Part shown: one piece after another, positions 19,344 through 28,867 of the stretch | Layout of the letters: the number at the start of each line of letters is the position of its first letter | Numbering within the stretch: the stretch's first letter is position 1 | NCBI RefSeq assembly: GCF_001544095.1 | Contig: NZ_BCPT01000003.1 | Location: 1-64,000 of the forward strand | Direction: 5' to 3' | Length of the DNA stretch: 64,000 nucleotides | Origin: Enterococcus casseliflavus NBRC 100478 | GTDB lineage: Bacteria; Bacillota; Bacilli; Lactobacillales; Enterococcaceae | Made by a program: the position numbers and the translations under genes | The notes under the pieces: generated by a model | The model's input: the letters and a program-made list of their open reading frames with translations, nothing else | The model's database searches: none | What the model was told of the DNA's origin: nothing

Positions 19344-20495
19344 ATGGCAAATAGAATGATTTTGAATGAGACATCGTATTTTGGAAAAGGAGCGATCGAG
19401 AACGTACCGACCGAATTCAAGGCACGAGGGTTTAAAAAAGCGGCAGTGATCACCGACAAAGATTTGGTGAAATTTGAAGTTGCGACCAAAGTGACGAAAT
19501 TATTGGAAGAAGCAGGTGTCGATTATGCGTTATATGATGGGATCGTGCCGAACCCAACGATCCAAAATGTCAAAGACGGCTTAGCGTTTGTCAAAGAAGC
19601 CCAAGCCGATTGTATCATTGCGATTGGCGGTGGTTCACCGATCGATACGGCAAAAGCGATCGCGATCATTGCTACGAATCCTGAATTTTCAGATGTGATT
19701 AGTTTGGAAGGCGTGGCAGACACGAAACATCCATGCTTGCCGATTTTAGCGGTACCGACAACTTCTGGGACTGCAGCCGAAGTAACGATCAACTATGTGA
19801 TTACGGATGAAGAAAATCATCGGAAATTTGTTTGTGTAGATCCTCACGATATTCCTCTGGTAGCCTTTGTGGACAGCGATATGATGATGGGGATGCCTAA
19901 GAGCTTGGCAGCCGCAACGGGAATGGATGCCATGACCCACGCCATCGAAGGCTTCATTACCAAAGGCGCTTGGGAAATGACTGATATGCTGCACATCAAA
20001 GCAATTGAGATCATCGGCCGCTCATTGAGAGATTCCGTGAATGGCGATCAAGCAGGACGAGAAGCGATGGCGTTAGGACAATACATTGCCGGTATGGGCT
20101 TTTCAAACGTCGGCTTGGGCTTAGTCCACGGCATGGCCCATCCATTGTCCGCTTGGTACAACATTCCTCACGGAGTAGCGTGCGCGTCCTTGTTGCCAAC
20201 CATCATGAAATACAACAAAGACTTTACAGGTGAAAAATACCGTGAGATCGCGATCGTTTTAGGCATTGAAGGGGCAGATACGATGTCACTTGAAGACGTC
20301 CGCGATGCTGCTTGCCAAGCAATCGATCAGTTAAGCAAAGATGTGGGCATTCCAGCGACCATTTCTGAATTAGGCGTCAAAGAAGAAGATATCCCAGCCA
20401 TCGCCAAAGATGCCTTGAACGATGTCTGCACACCAGGCAACCAGCGGGATACGACTTTAGAAGAAATTATTGAGCTTTATCGTTCGTTGATGTAA
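19344..20495 (+). CDS. fucO: Lactaldehyde reductase (iron-dependent alcohol dehydrogenase)
   Basis: The 383-residue group III alcohol dehydrogenase reduces L-lactaldehyde to L-1,2-propanediol with NADH, removing the aldehyde made by RhaD. NAD-binding IGGGSPIDTAKA and the iron-binding histidines in MDAMTHAIEG and LVHGMAHPLSAWYNIPHG are visible. Its place after rhaD supports the lactaldehyde role over other alcohol dehydrogenases. An 84-bp gap without a terminator separates it from rhaD. No rhamnose mutarotase (rhaM) follows. Confidence 0.93.
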   Translation: MANRMILNETSYFGKGAIENVPTEFKARGFKKAAVITDKDLVKFEVATKVTKLLEEAGVDYALYDGIVPNPTIQNVKDGLAFVKEAQADCIIAIGGGSPIDTAKAIAIIATNPEFSDVISLEGVADTKHPCLPILAVPTTSGTAAEVTINYVITDEENHRKFVCVDPHDIPLVAFVDSDMMMGMPKSLAAATGMDAMTHAIEGFITKGAWEMTDMLHIKAIEIIGRSLRDSVNGDQAGREAMALGQYIAGMGFSNVGLGLVHGMAHPLSAWYNIPHGVACASLLPTIMKYNKDFTGEKYREIAIVLGIEGADTMSLEDVRDAACQAIDQLSKDVGIPATISELGVKEEDIPAIAKDALNDVCTPGNQRDTTLEEIIELYRSLM

Positions 20496-20664
20496 TCTTG
20501 TTAAAGGTATGAAATTCGAAGAAATGAACGATACTTCTGCAAGTTTCCCTTAACAACGATCTGCTGATCAGTTGCTGTTTTATTCTGAAGATTTCAGTAA
20601 AATTGCGAGGCAAAGCGTTAGATTTTTGAAGAAATCGTTGTGCCCATATACTAGTAATCAAATC

Positions 20665-20709
20665 AAAAAAAGTGATCATTAGAGTTGGTTCTCTAATGGT
20701 CACTTTTTT
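20665..20709 (+). terminator. Terminator after the rhamnose operon
   Basis: AAAAAAGTGATCATTAGAG pairs with CTCTAATGGTCACTTTTTT, a long stem with T6. The 170 bp between fucO and this hairpin show no gene. Confidence 0.85.
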
Positions 20710-20773
20710 GCTGTACGCAAGATCACAGCGTACCGATCGCTTCAAAATCATCACCTATCAAGAGCTGAGAGTT

Positions 20774-21637
20774 TCAGAATTGGTTAGTCAGCCATCCAAT
20801 CATCTCTCGATAGCACTCATCAGCGCTCGCATTTGGTGTCCGATCAAAGTCATGCTGATCTAAGTCGAGCCAAAGTGTTTTGGCATGGGGGACTTGTGCT
20901 GCGAAAGCTTCGGATGCGCTGAAGGGAACATCTGGATCTTTTTTGCAATGAACGACAAAGCAAGGAGGAAAGTCTTGGTAAGCGGCAGCAGGAATCGCCA
21001 AGGCTGCTAGCTGTTCCCGATTCCCTAAATAACGCTGCCAGTTGCCATATTGACGGGCGGAAAGGTACAAAGGGAATCGTTTTTCTAACGTGCCGTGGGT
21101 GATGGGTTGGCTTTCGATCATGGCTTCAGCGACGAATGGTGGGACTTTCGGAAATTGTGTGTAAAAGCGTGCCGGTTGCAAAAATTCTTTACAAAACAAC
21201 TCTTGGTAACCGTAAAATCGGATCAAGCCCTTTTGCTCCGAGTGCTTTGTGCGTGCGGTCAGTAAGGTCGCTAAAAAACCGCCGGCGGAGCGACCGAACA
21301 AAACGTACTCATTTGTACCAACGCCGCTGAACTGCCAGCCTTCGGCCAAAAACCACGCCACTGCCTTTTTGGCATGAAGGTAGATATCGTGTAGCGCTAC
21401 TTCGGGAGCCAGTGGATAATCGAACAGGTAAAGGCTAACACCGGCAGCCAGCAATTGGTGGACATAATCATGCGGAAGGTCTTCTCGCTGACCATAGAGG
21501 AAGCCACCACCATGAAAATACAAAAGGCTGATCCGAGGCTGCGCTGCTTTTAGGATCGTCACTTCTAACGGCAAAGTGCCATAGGTATCAAATTGGATTT
21601 TTTCTGTTTGCGCAAAGGCATTTTTAGGATAAACCAT
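20774..21637 (-). CDS. Alpha/beta hydrolase, HSL-like (module 1 flank)
   Basis: The product has 287 residues with the oxyanion loop YFHGGGFLYG, the nucleophile elbow FGRSAGGFL (catalytic Ser), an acid in KKDPDVPFSAS and a catalytic His in LDQHDFDRT. The family hydrolyses esters or amides. The substrate is unknown. It is clearly related to the product at 38807-39604, which flanks the second ureide module, and it is divergent from allC. That paired context suggests an accessory role in ureide metabolism, but this is inference. Confidence 0.8.
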   Translation of the reverse strand: MVYPKNAFAQTEKIQFDTYGTLPLEVTILKAAQPRISLLYFHGGGFLYGQREDLPHDYVHQLLAAGVSLYLFDYPLAPEVALHDIYLHAKKAVAWFLAEGWQFSGVGTNEYVLFGRSAGGFLATLLTARTKHSEQKGLIRFYGYQELFCKEFLQPARFYTQFPKVPPFVAEAMIESQPITHGTLEKRFPLYLSARQYGNWQRYLGNREQLAALAIPAAAYQDFPPCFVVHCKKDPDVPFSASEAFAAQVPHAKTLWLDLDQHDFDRTPNASADECYREMIGWLTNQF

Positions 21638-21806
21638 TGTTTTCTTCCTTTCTCTTCTTCGATAGTATAAGGAAGAGTATAGGAGAAGGAAGCGGTTTAA
21701 AAAACAGCGTTATGACTAAAAATAGAAACGGTTTTGTCGAAAGTGAACAATGATGTCCTTCAGTAACACGCTTACAATAACTGTATAAATCAAAGGAGGC
21801 AGAACA

Positions 21807-23036
21807 ATGGAGTTGAAAAAAGAAGTAGCGGCAATGATCGATGCACTATCTCAGATTGGGAGTGATCCAACTGGAGGAATGACTAGACTGCTTTATACCG
21901 ATTCATGGAAAGAAGCGCAATCATTTGTAGAAAAACAATTAAAAGAAACTGGCTTAACGACGTCCTATGATGCAGTCGGCAATCTCTTCGGCAGAATGGA
22001 AGGCAGCCAGTATCCAGAAGAAACGATTCTTTCAGGGTCACATATCGATACCGTCGTCAACGGTGGCACATTAGACGGTCAATACGGGGTCGTTGCTGCT
22101 GCTTTAGCGATCAAGTATTTAAGAGAGACCTATGGGCAACCTTTACGCTCCTTGGAAGTCATCTCAATGGCAGAAGAAGAAGGCAGTCGTTTTCCAACCG
22201 TTTTTTGGGGAAGTAAAAACTTTGTCGGAGAGGCCAAAAAAGCCGATGTTGAAGCGATCGCAGATTTTGAAGGCAATCGCTTCGTGGCAGAGATGCAACG
22301 CCAAGGCTTTGATTTTCGCGACCCACAAGAACCGGTTCGATCAGACATCAAAGCCTTCGTGGAAATCCATATCGAACAAGGCAGTGTTTTAGAAAAAGAA
22401 AATTTGCAGATCGGTGTCGTCAATAGTATCGCTGGTCAAAAGCGCTACACCTTTGTCTTAAAAGGACAAGCCAATCATGCAGGAACCACACCGATGGGCT
22501 ATCGCCAAGATGCTGTGTATGGTTTTGCCAAAATGTGTGCCGCAGTGATCGACCGTGGCTTAGAGCTTGGGGATCCATTAGTAGTGACATTCGGTAAAGT
22601 TGAGCCAAAACCGAATACGGTCAACGTGGTTCCTGGTGAAGTGTTGTTTACGATGGATTGTCGCCATACCGATGGGCAGCTATTGGATGCCTTTACTGCT
22701 GAAGCAGAACAGATCATTCAAGCGATCGCCAAAGAGCACGACCTGACAGTGGAGATGGATCTATGGATGGATGAACGCCCTGTGCCGATGGACGAGACGA
22801 TCGTTGCCACGGTGGAACAAGCGGTGAAGCAAACCGGCAAACGTTACAAAGTCATGCATAGTGGGGCGGGGCATGATTCCCAAATCATTGCACCACATTT
22901 TCCAACTGCGATGCTGTTTGTACCAAGTATTGATGGGATTAGCCACAACCCAGCCGAAGCAACGACTATCGAAGATTTAGTAGCTGGGGTTGAAGTTTTA
23001 GCAGCTTCCCTTTACGAGCTAGCATACAAAGAATAG
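21807..23036 (+). CDS. allC: Allantoate amidohydrolase
   Basis: This 409-residue M20-family metallohydrolase cleaves allantoate to (S)-ureidoglycine, CO2 and ammonia. Metal-site motifs are SGSHIDTVVNGG (His), GTLDGQYGV (Asp), EEEGSRFP (Glu pair), EIHIEQG (His) and HSGAGHDSQ (His). AAAGGAGG precedes the ATG. A carbamoyl-beta-alanine hydrolase would look similar, but the following AllE, AllD and AllFGH genes fix the pathway. It is the first gene of module 1. No allantoinase gene is present to supply its substrate. Confidence 0.92.
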   Translation: MELKKEVAAMIDALSQIGSDPTGGMTRLLYTDSWKEAQSFVEKQLKETGLTTSYDAVGNLFGRMEGSQYPEETILSGSHIDTVVNGGTLDGQYGVVAAALAIKYLRETYGQPLRSLEVISMAEEEGSRFPTVFWGSKNFVGEAKKADVEAIADFEGNRFVAEMQRQGFDFRDPQEPVRSDIKAFVEIHIEQGSVLEKENLQIGVVNSIAGQKRYTFVLKGQANHAGTTPMGYRQDAVYGFAKMCAAVIDRGLELGDPLVVTFGKVEPKPNTVNVVPGEVLFTMDCRHTDGQLLDAFTAEAEQIIQAIAKEHDLTVEMDLWMDERPVPMDETIVATVEQAVKQTGKRYKVMHSGAGHDSQIIAPHFPTAMLFVPSIDGISHNPAEATTIEDLVAGVEVLAASLYELAYKE

Positions 23037-23051
23037 AAAGCAGGGACACAC

Positions 23052-23837
23052 ATGGGATATAAAAATAATAATACGGGCTATTTAGATGGATTGCTGCAAT
23101 CACGAGCAGTCATTAGAAAAAATAATTTTGCGATCTTGCCGCATGATGGGCTAGTGAATAATGTCATTCCAGGATTCGAAAACTGTGAATGTTCGATACT
23201 AGGCACACCAAAATTAGGGGCGTCTTTTGTCGATTACATCATTTCATTCAAAAAAGATGGCGCCAACCAATTGGGCTTCGGCGGTCCAGAGATCGAGAGT
23301 TTCTTGTATGTCATCTCGGGCAAACTGGAAGTAAGTGATGGCAAAGAAACCCATACATTGACGGACGGAGGCTATATCTATCTGCCTGCTGGAGAAAAAC
23401 TGTATATGAAAAATCTCCAAGAAGAAGCGACAGAAGTGTTCTTGTATAAGAAGCGTTACCAATCGCTAGAAAATTACCAAGCCTACAAAGTAGTGGGGAA
23501 TCTTTCAGAGTTGACACCGATCCAATACGAAGGGATGGCAGACGTCCTACTTTGGGATTTCTTGCCAAAAGAGTTGGGCTTTGACATGAATATCCATATC
23601 CTTTCCTTTGAACCAGGGGCAAGTCATGGCTACATTGAGACCCATTACCAAGAACATGGGGCGTACTTACTGTCAGGTAAAGGGATGTATAACTTAGATA
23701 ATGAGTGGTTCCCAGTGGAAAAAGGCGACTACATTTTCATGAGTGCCTATGTACAGCAAGCGGCCTATGGTGTTGGTCGTGACGAACCATTGACCTATAT
23801 TTATTCCAAAGATTGCAACCGCGATCCGGAAATTTAA
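23052..23837 (+). CDS. allE: (S)-ureidoglycine aminohydrolase
   Basis: This 261-residue bicupin converts (S)-ureidoglycine to (S)-ureidoglycolate and ammonia, preventing non-enzymatic racemisation. Two cupin repeats are visible: [16 protein letters not shown] with [11 protein letters not shown], and [16 protein letters not shown] with [12 protein letters not shown]. The second repeat holds the probable Mn ligands. Length matches E. coli AllE (YlbA, 261 residues). It sits 15 bp after allC. Confidence 0.94.
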   Translation: MGYKNNNTGYLDGLLQSRAVIRKNNFAILPHDGLVNNVIPGFENCECSILGTPKLGASFVDYIISFKKDGANQLGFGGPEIESFLYVISGKLEVSDGKETHTLTDGGYIYLPAGEKLYMKNLQEEATEVFLYKKRYQSLENYQAYKVVGNLSELTPIQYEGMADVLLWDFLPKELGFDMNIHILSFEPGASHGYIETHYQEHGAYLLSGKGMYNLDNEWFPVEKGDYIFMSAYVQQAAYGVGRDEPLTYIYSKDCNRDPEI

Positions 23838-23850
23838 AGGAGTTTATAAG

Positions 23851-24927
23851 ATGGAAGAAACGGTTATTGTACAGTCACAAGAGTTACAGCAATTGATCCA
23901 AAACAAATTAGCGGCTGCTGGTTTGTCTGAAGAGCACGCAGCCATCGTTGCAGAGCATTTGGTCTTTGCCGATGCCAGCGGGATCCACTCTCACGGGGCT
24001 GTGCGGGTAGACTATTACGCAGAGCGGATCGCTAAAGGCGGGATGAATCGCACCCCGCAGATCACGTTTGAAGAGACTGGGCCGAGCAGCGGGATCGTTC
24101 ACGGTCAAAATGGCGCAGGGCAGGTCGTCGTATTAGAAGCGACAAAGTATGCCATTGAGATGGCCAAACGTTCTGGGATCGCGGCGGTTGGTGTGCGGAA
24201 AACGAGTCATAGTGGGGCACTATCCTATTATGTCAAAAAAGCCGCAGAAGCTGACTTGATTGCATTATCTATGTGCCAATCGGATTCAATGGTGGTTCCT
24301 TTTGGCGGCAAAGAAAATTATTTTGGTACCAATCCGATTGCCTTTGCGGCACCGCGAAAGCATGGTGCGCAGGTGGTTTTTGATATGGCAACGACGGTCC
24401 AAGCGTGGGGCAAAATTTTAGATGCTCGTTCCAAAGATAAAGAGATTCCAGCAACATGGGCCGTTGATGCCCATGGCAAGCCAACGACAAATCCGCATCA
24501 TGTTCATGGGTTATTGCCAATCTCAGGACCAAAAGGCTTTGGGTTGATGATGATGGTGGATATCTTGTCTGGAATGCTCCTTGGGCTGCCTTTTGGCAAG
24601 CATGTTTCCTCTATGTACAACGATCTGACGAAAGGCCGCGACTTAGGGCAATTTATTTTGCTGATCGATCCGCAACGATTTACAGATTTAGAGACATTTA
24701 AAGAGTCAGTCGAAACGATGATCGAAGAGCTGCACGCCATACCGGCTGCTGAACAGTTCCAGCAAGTCTATTATCCAGGCGAGATCAATCAACTAACCTA
24801 TGAAAAATATATGGCAGAAGGCATTCCTATCGAAAAGAACATTTATCGCTATCTCATTAGCGACACGGTTCATTTTGACCAGTATTCTGGGTCAGATGCC
24901 TTTGCACAGACAGGAACAGGAAAGTGA
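23851..24927 (+). CDS. allD: Ureidoglycolate dehydrogenase
   Basis: This 358-residue member of the malate/L-lactate (Ldh2) dehydrogenase family oxidises (S)-ureidoglycolate to oxalurate with NAD+ or NADP+. Signature segments are ADASGIHSHGAVRVDYYAER, KTSHSGALSYYVKKAAE with the catalytic His region, and FGTNPIAFAAPR. A paralogue with about the same length lies at 48589-49650. The gene is 13 bp after allE with AAAGGAG in the gap. Confidence 0.93.
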   Translation: MEETVIVQSQELQQLIQNKLAAAGLSEEHAAIVAEHLVFADASGIHSHGAVRVDYYAERIAKGGMNRTPQITFEETGPSSGIVHGQNGAGQVVVLEATKYAIEMAKRSGIAAVGVRKTSHSGALSYYVKKAAEADLIALSMCQSDSMVVPFGGKENYFGTNPIAFAAPRKHGAQVVFDMATTVQAWGKILDARSKDKEIPATWAVDAHGKPTTNPHHVHGLLPISGPKGFGLMMMVDILSGMLLGLPFGKHVSSMYNDLTKGRDLGQFILLIDPQRFTDLETFKESVETMIEELHAIPAAEQFQQVYYPGEINQLTYEKYMAEGIPIEKNIYRYLISDTVHFDQYSGSDAFAQTGTGK

Positions 24928-24935
24928 GGAGACCC

Positions 24936-26690
24936 ATGTTACACACTATTATTCAAAAAAACAATTACCAAGATTCCATTGTTTTAATGCTTTTGACCAA
25001 TCGTTTACTGACGATCGAAGGGATCAACAACGCTTCGGTCATGATGGGTACACCTGCCAATAAGGATATCTTCAAGACGGGTGGTCTTTATACCGAGGAG
25101 ATGAGCAATGCGACCTCCAACGATATGGTGCTCGTGTTAGACATTGAAGAGGAAGAAATCATCGAAACAGTCCTGTCAGAAATCGATGCCTTCTTATCGG
25201 ACCAAAGCAATAGCGCAGGAGAAGAAACCCAAAGCGTCAAAACTTGGGAAAAAGCCTTAGATCTTGGAAAAGATGCGAAGGTCGCTGTCTTATCGATTCC
25301 TGGTACTATGGCAGCACCAGAAATTGAAACCGCATTAGCAGCGGGCAAACATGTCTTTTGTTTCAGTGATAATGTTTCATTGGAAGAGGAAGTTCGGCTA
25401 AAGAAAATGGCTCATGAAAAAGGGCTTCTTTTAATGGGACCCGATTGTGGCACAGGGATTCTCAATGGGATACCAGTAGCCTTTACGAATGCCGTCCGTA
25501 AAGGGAAAATCGGTGTTGTCGGCGCTTCGGGTACGGGCATCCAAGAAGTCACCACCATCATTCATAAATTGGGTGCCGGTGTGACACAAGCCATCGGAAC
25601 CGGTGGACGAGATCTCAAAGAAGCCGTCGGTGGGATCACCATGAAAGACAGCATTCTTGCCTTGGAACATGATCCTGATACGGAGGTGATCGTGGTGATC
25701 TCCAAACCACCTGCACCACGTGTCCGCGATGAAGTGTTGGCATTATTAAGAATAGGAACAAAACCTGCAGTCACGATTTTTCTTGGGGAAGAGCCAACGG
25801 ACCACGAAGAAAATCTTTACCGAGCTTACACGCTGGAAGAAGCGGCTCAATTAGCCGTGCAGCTCCTACGTCAAGAACAGATTGGATTAGAGCCAGTAAA
25901 AGAGGAAACGGCAGCTGCCGCTTTTGGACCTGAACAGCAAAAAATCAAAGCTTACTATTCTGGCGGAACATTGGCGTACGAAGCAGCGATGCTGGTCAAA
26001 GCAGGATTAAATCTAGAACAAGAAGATGCCCATCAGGAAGGGTACATCTTAAAAGCAGCTGGCCATGAGATCATCGATTTAGGTGATGACATCTATACGC
26101 AAGGCAAGCCCCATCCGATGATCGACCCAACAAAGCGGATCGAACTGTTGAAACAAGCGGGAGAAGATCCTGAAACGGCAGTGATTTTGTTAGATATCGT
26201 TTTAGGGTACGGCTCTCATCAAGATATGGCGAGTGAATTGGCACCGACCATCAAATCGTTGAAGGAAGCTGCACAAGCAGCTGGCCGGGAGTTAGCGGTG
26301 ATCGCTACGATCGTCGGAACTGATTTAGATCCCCAAGACAGCAACGAGCAAGCAGAGATTTTAACCGCAGCTGGCGTGATTTTGTGTCAAAGCAATGCCC
26401 AATCAGTCAAACAAGCTTTAGCAATGCTCGGTCACCCATTTTCCCCAATTAGTCGTAAGCTGTTGCCAAAAGCAGTGACAACTGCCGATACATTGCCAGA
26501 GCCATCTGAAAAGAGCCGTGAATTGTTGGCGAATGACGCGTTCATCAATGTAGGGTTGCGTAGCTTTGCGGAAGCGATCCAGGCGCATCACGGTCAAGTC
26601 GTTCAATATGACTGGCAGCCAATTGCTGGTGGAAACGTAACGTTACAAAAAGCCTTACGTTTCTTAGCACAAGTGTCACTATCAGAGTAG
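24936..26690 (+). CDS. allF: Oxamate carbamoyltransferase subunit AllF (FdrA)
   Basis: The 584-residue FdrA-family protein has a succinyl-CoA-synthetase-like fold: a nucleotide/CoA-binding motif in GVVGASGTGIQEV (about 190), GTGGRDL after it, and YSGGTLAYEAAML in the second half. In E. coli AllF, AllG and AllH (formerly FdrA, YlbE, YlbF) together make oxamate and carbamoyl phosphate from oxalurate and phosphate. I place the start at ATG 24936, which aligns with the paralogue at 41295 and has GAGGAG upstream. An ATG 12 bp earlier overlaps allD. Confidence 0.9.
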   Translation: MLHTIIQKNNYQDSIVLMLLTNRLLTIEGINNASVMMGTPANKDIFKTGGLYTEEMSNATSNDMVLVLDIEEEEIIETVLSEIDAFLSDQSNSAGEETQSVKTWEKALDLGKDAKVAVLSIPGTMAAPEIETALAAGKHVFCFSDNVSLEEEVRLKKMAHEKGLLLMGPDCGTGILNGIPVAFTNAVRKGKIGVVGASGTGIQEVTTIIHKLGAGVTQAIGTGGRDLKEAVGGITMKDSILALEHDPDTEVIVVISKPPAPRVRDEVLALLRIGTKPAVTIFLGEEPTDHEENLYRAYTLEEAAQLAVQLLRQEQIGLEPVKEETAAAAFGPEQQKIKAYYSGGTLAYEAAMLVKAGLNLEQEDAHQEGYILKAAGHEIIDLGDDIYTQGKPHPMIDPTKRIELLKQAGEDPETAVILLDIVLGYGSHQDMASELAPTIKSLKEAAQAAGRELAVIATIVGTDLDPQDSNEQAEILTAAGVILCQSNAQSVKQALAMLGHPFSPISRKLLPKAVTTADTLPEPSEKSRELLANDAFINVGLRSFAEAIQAHHGQVVQYDWQPIAGGNVTLQKALRFLAQVSLSE

Positions 26691-26702
26691 GAGGAAGTTA
26701 TC

Positions 26703-27965
26703 GTGTACGAAACTATTGAAGAAGCAAACCAAGCCGTTATTGCCAAAATCGTTGCGGGTTCGCCTTTTTTGCTGGATGTCGTTCCAGCAGTCAGTGTCAT
26801 TCCAGAATTAGGTGAAGGAAAAGTCCTATTGCATGCAGGACCACCGATCCGCTACGACCAGATGATCGATCCGATTCAAGGTGCTTGTGTTGGTGCGGGG
26901 CTTTTTGAAGGCTGGGGCGAAACGGAAGAAGAGGTACGTCATTTATTAGCATCTGGGGAAGTTCAACTGATTCCTTGTCACCACGTGCAAGCGGTTGGCC
27001 CAATGGGGGGCATCACCTCTGCCAATATGCCAGTGCTCGTAGTGGAAAACAAAACCGATGGCAACCGTGCGTATTGTACGATGAACGAAGGGATCGGGGC
27101 AGTTTTGCGATTTGGCGCCTATTCTCAAGAAGTCATTGATCGCTTGCATTGGATGAAAAATACGTTAGCACCAGTTTTAAGTGCTGCACTACAAACAAAA
27201 CCCGATGGCTTGAACATCAATGTCTTAGTCGCAAAAGCTATCGCCATGGGGGATGAGTTCCATCAACGGAATATCGCTGCTTCGTTGGCGTTCTTAAAAG
27301 AAGTAGCACCAGCGATCGTTACCCTGGAAGGATTTGAAAAAGAAAAACCAGAAGTCATTCAGTTTCTTGCAGACACGGATCAGTTCTTCTTGAATATCAT
27401 GATGGCTTCTTCAAAAGCGGTGCTTGATGGCGCCCGGACGATTGAAGAAGGCACGGTTGTGACCGCAATGTGTCGCAACGGGCATGAATTCGGTATCCGT
27501 ATTTCTGGCATGGGAGATGAGTGGTTTACTGGTCCTGTCAATACACCAAAAGGGCTGTATTTCTCAGGATTCAGTGAAGAAGATGCCTCTCCAGATATGG
27601 GCGACAGTGCCATTACGGAAACCTTTGGTGTTGGGGGAATGGCAATGATTGCTGCCCCAGCTGTGACACGCTTCGTTGGTTCTGGTGGATTTCACGATGC
27701 GTTGAAAACCAGCAATGAGATGTTAGAGATCTCCATTGATACCAATCCGAATTTTCCCGTTCCTACATGGGACTTCAAAGGAATCTGTTTAGGGATCGAT
27801 GCTCGGAAAGTCGTGGAAACAGGGATCTTACCGGTGATCAATACAGGGATCGCCAATAAACAAGCTGGACGGGGACAAATTGGTGCCGGGACAGTGACAC
27901 CACCAATGGATTGCTTTGAAAAAGCTGTCTTGGCTTATGCAAAAAAATTAGGATTTGAAGAATAA
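26703..27965 (+). CDS. allG: Oxamate carbamoyltransferase subunit AllG (YlbE, DUF1116)
   Basis: The 420-residue DUF1116 protein is the second subunit of the oxalurate phosphorolysing enzyme. Conserved segments are LLHAGPPIRYD, CHHVQAVGPMGGITSANMP, GDEFHQRNIAAS and FLADTDQFFLNIMMA. The start is GTG 26703 behind AGGAGG. In module 2 the homologous sequence is fused to AllF. Here the two genes are 12 bp apart, in the E. coli order. Confidence 0.9.
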   Translation: MYETIEEANQAVIAKIVAGSPFLLDVVPAVSVIPELGEGKVLLHAGPPIRYDQMIDPIQGACVGAGLFEGWGETEEEVRHLLASGEVQLIPCHHVQAVGPMGGITSANMPVLVVENKTDGNRAYCTMNEGIGAVLRFGAYSQEVIDRLHWMKNTLAPVLSAALQTKPDGLNINVLVAKAIAMGDEFHQRNIAASLAFLKEVAPAIVTLEGFEKEKPEVIQFLADTDQFFLNIMMASSKAVLDGARTIEEGTVVTAMCRNGHEFGIRISGMGDEWFTGPVNTPKGLYFSGFSEEDASPDMGDSAITETFGVGGMAMIAAPAVTRFVGSGGFHDALKTSNEMLEISIDTNPNFPVPTWDFKGICLGIDARKVVETGILPVINTGIANKQAGRGQIGAGTVTPPMDCFEKAVLAYAKKLGFEE

Positions 27966-28003
27966 ATCAGGGACTGAAAACGTGAAAAAGGAGCAACCTA
28001 GCG

Positions 28004-28867
28004 ATGATACAGGCAAAATGGATCGACCAAGCTTTATTTGAACCCGCATTTATCAATGGCAACTGGCTCGTTCACAGTGTGTTTCAGCATAGTTTCAATC
28101 TGCAAGATCCTCGTCAGGATCAGCTGATCTGTGTTTCCAAACAAGCGACTCGCGTGCCCAAAGGGATGATTTTAGCTGCCGACGATTATGCAGCGTTGGC
28201 GACAGGCTTAGTTGCTGGTACCACTCTTTTGGTTCAGCAACGGGTGATCCATTTTCCGCATCATCGTCTGTCTTTTCAAGAGGCAGCCCAATTTACAACG
28301 ACCGTTCCGGCTGGCACAGTCCCATTTGATCGAGAACTGTTTTGGTCAACCCTTCAAAACGTCACGGAAAAGACGGGGATTCAAGAAGCTGTTTCAGAAA
28401 CCATCCGCAGCAATCATCCGTTTTATGACGCAATCGATCAGCTATGCACGCCTTCATTTAAGGAACAACGGCAAGCAGTCGCTTATTTAGTCGGACGGGG
28501 TGTCGGATTGACCCCCACAGGCGATGATATGCTAGTTGGTCATTTACTGGCTCGCCGAGTGATGGGGCAAGAAGATACCCGCTTGGTGGCTTATCTACAA
28601 AGAAGGCTGTTGACAGTCAATGATTTAACGACTGACGTCAGTAAACATTATCTTCTGCATGCACTGACAGGCGCATTCAATCAATCGGCATTATCCTTGA
28701 CCAAGTGTACCGATTCAGTGGCTTTTTCCCAAGTAATTAAAGAGATACTAGCGATCGGTCATACCTCGGGGGCCGACTTTTTGGCAGGGTTTGCTCGCAG
28801 TATCGATCAATTTCAAAACAATAGAAATGAGGAATTCATATGGCAAAACGAGTGGTCATCGCTCTAG
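28004..28867 (+). CDS. allH: Oxamate carbamoyltransferase subunit AllH (YlbF, DUF2877)
   Basis: The 287-residue DUF2877 protein is the third subunit needed for oxamate carbamoyltransferase activity in E. coli. The conserved stretch VGRGVGLTPTGDDMLVGHL (about 162-180) is the hallmark of the family and is shared with the paralogue in module 2 (IGRGKGLTPSGDDLLV). A second conserved feature is IGHTSGADFLAGF near the C-terminus. It overlaps allK by 28 bp. Confidence 0.87.
   Translation: MIQAKWIDQALFEPAFINGNWLVHSVFQHSFNLQDPRQDQLICVSKQATRVPKGMILAADDYAALATGLVAGTTLLVQQRVIHFPHHRLSFQEAAQFTTTVPAGTVPFDRELFWSTLQNVTEKTGIQEAVSETIRSNHPFYDAIDQLCTPSFKEQRQAVAYLVGRGVGLTPTGDDMLVGHLLARRVMGQEDTRLVAYLQRRLLTVNDLTTDVSKHYLLHALTGAFNQSALSLTKCTDSVAFSQVIKEILAIGHTSGADFLAGFARSIDQFQNNRNEEFIWQNEWSSL

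Noticed and set aside
21723-21736. TAGAAACGGTTTTG as a cre before allC
   Set aside because: Three fixed positions of the CcpA consensus are wrong, so it is too weak to list as a site.
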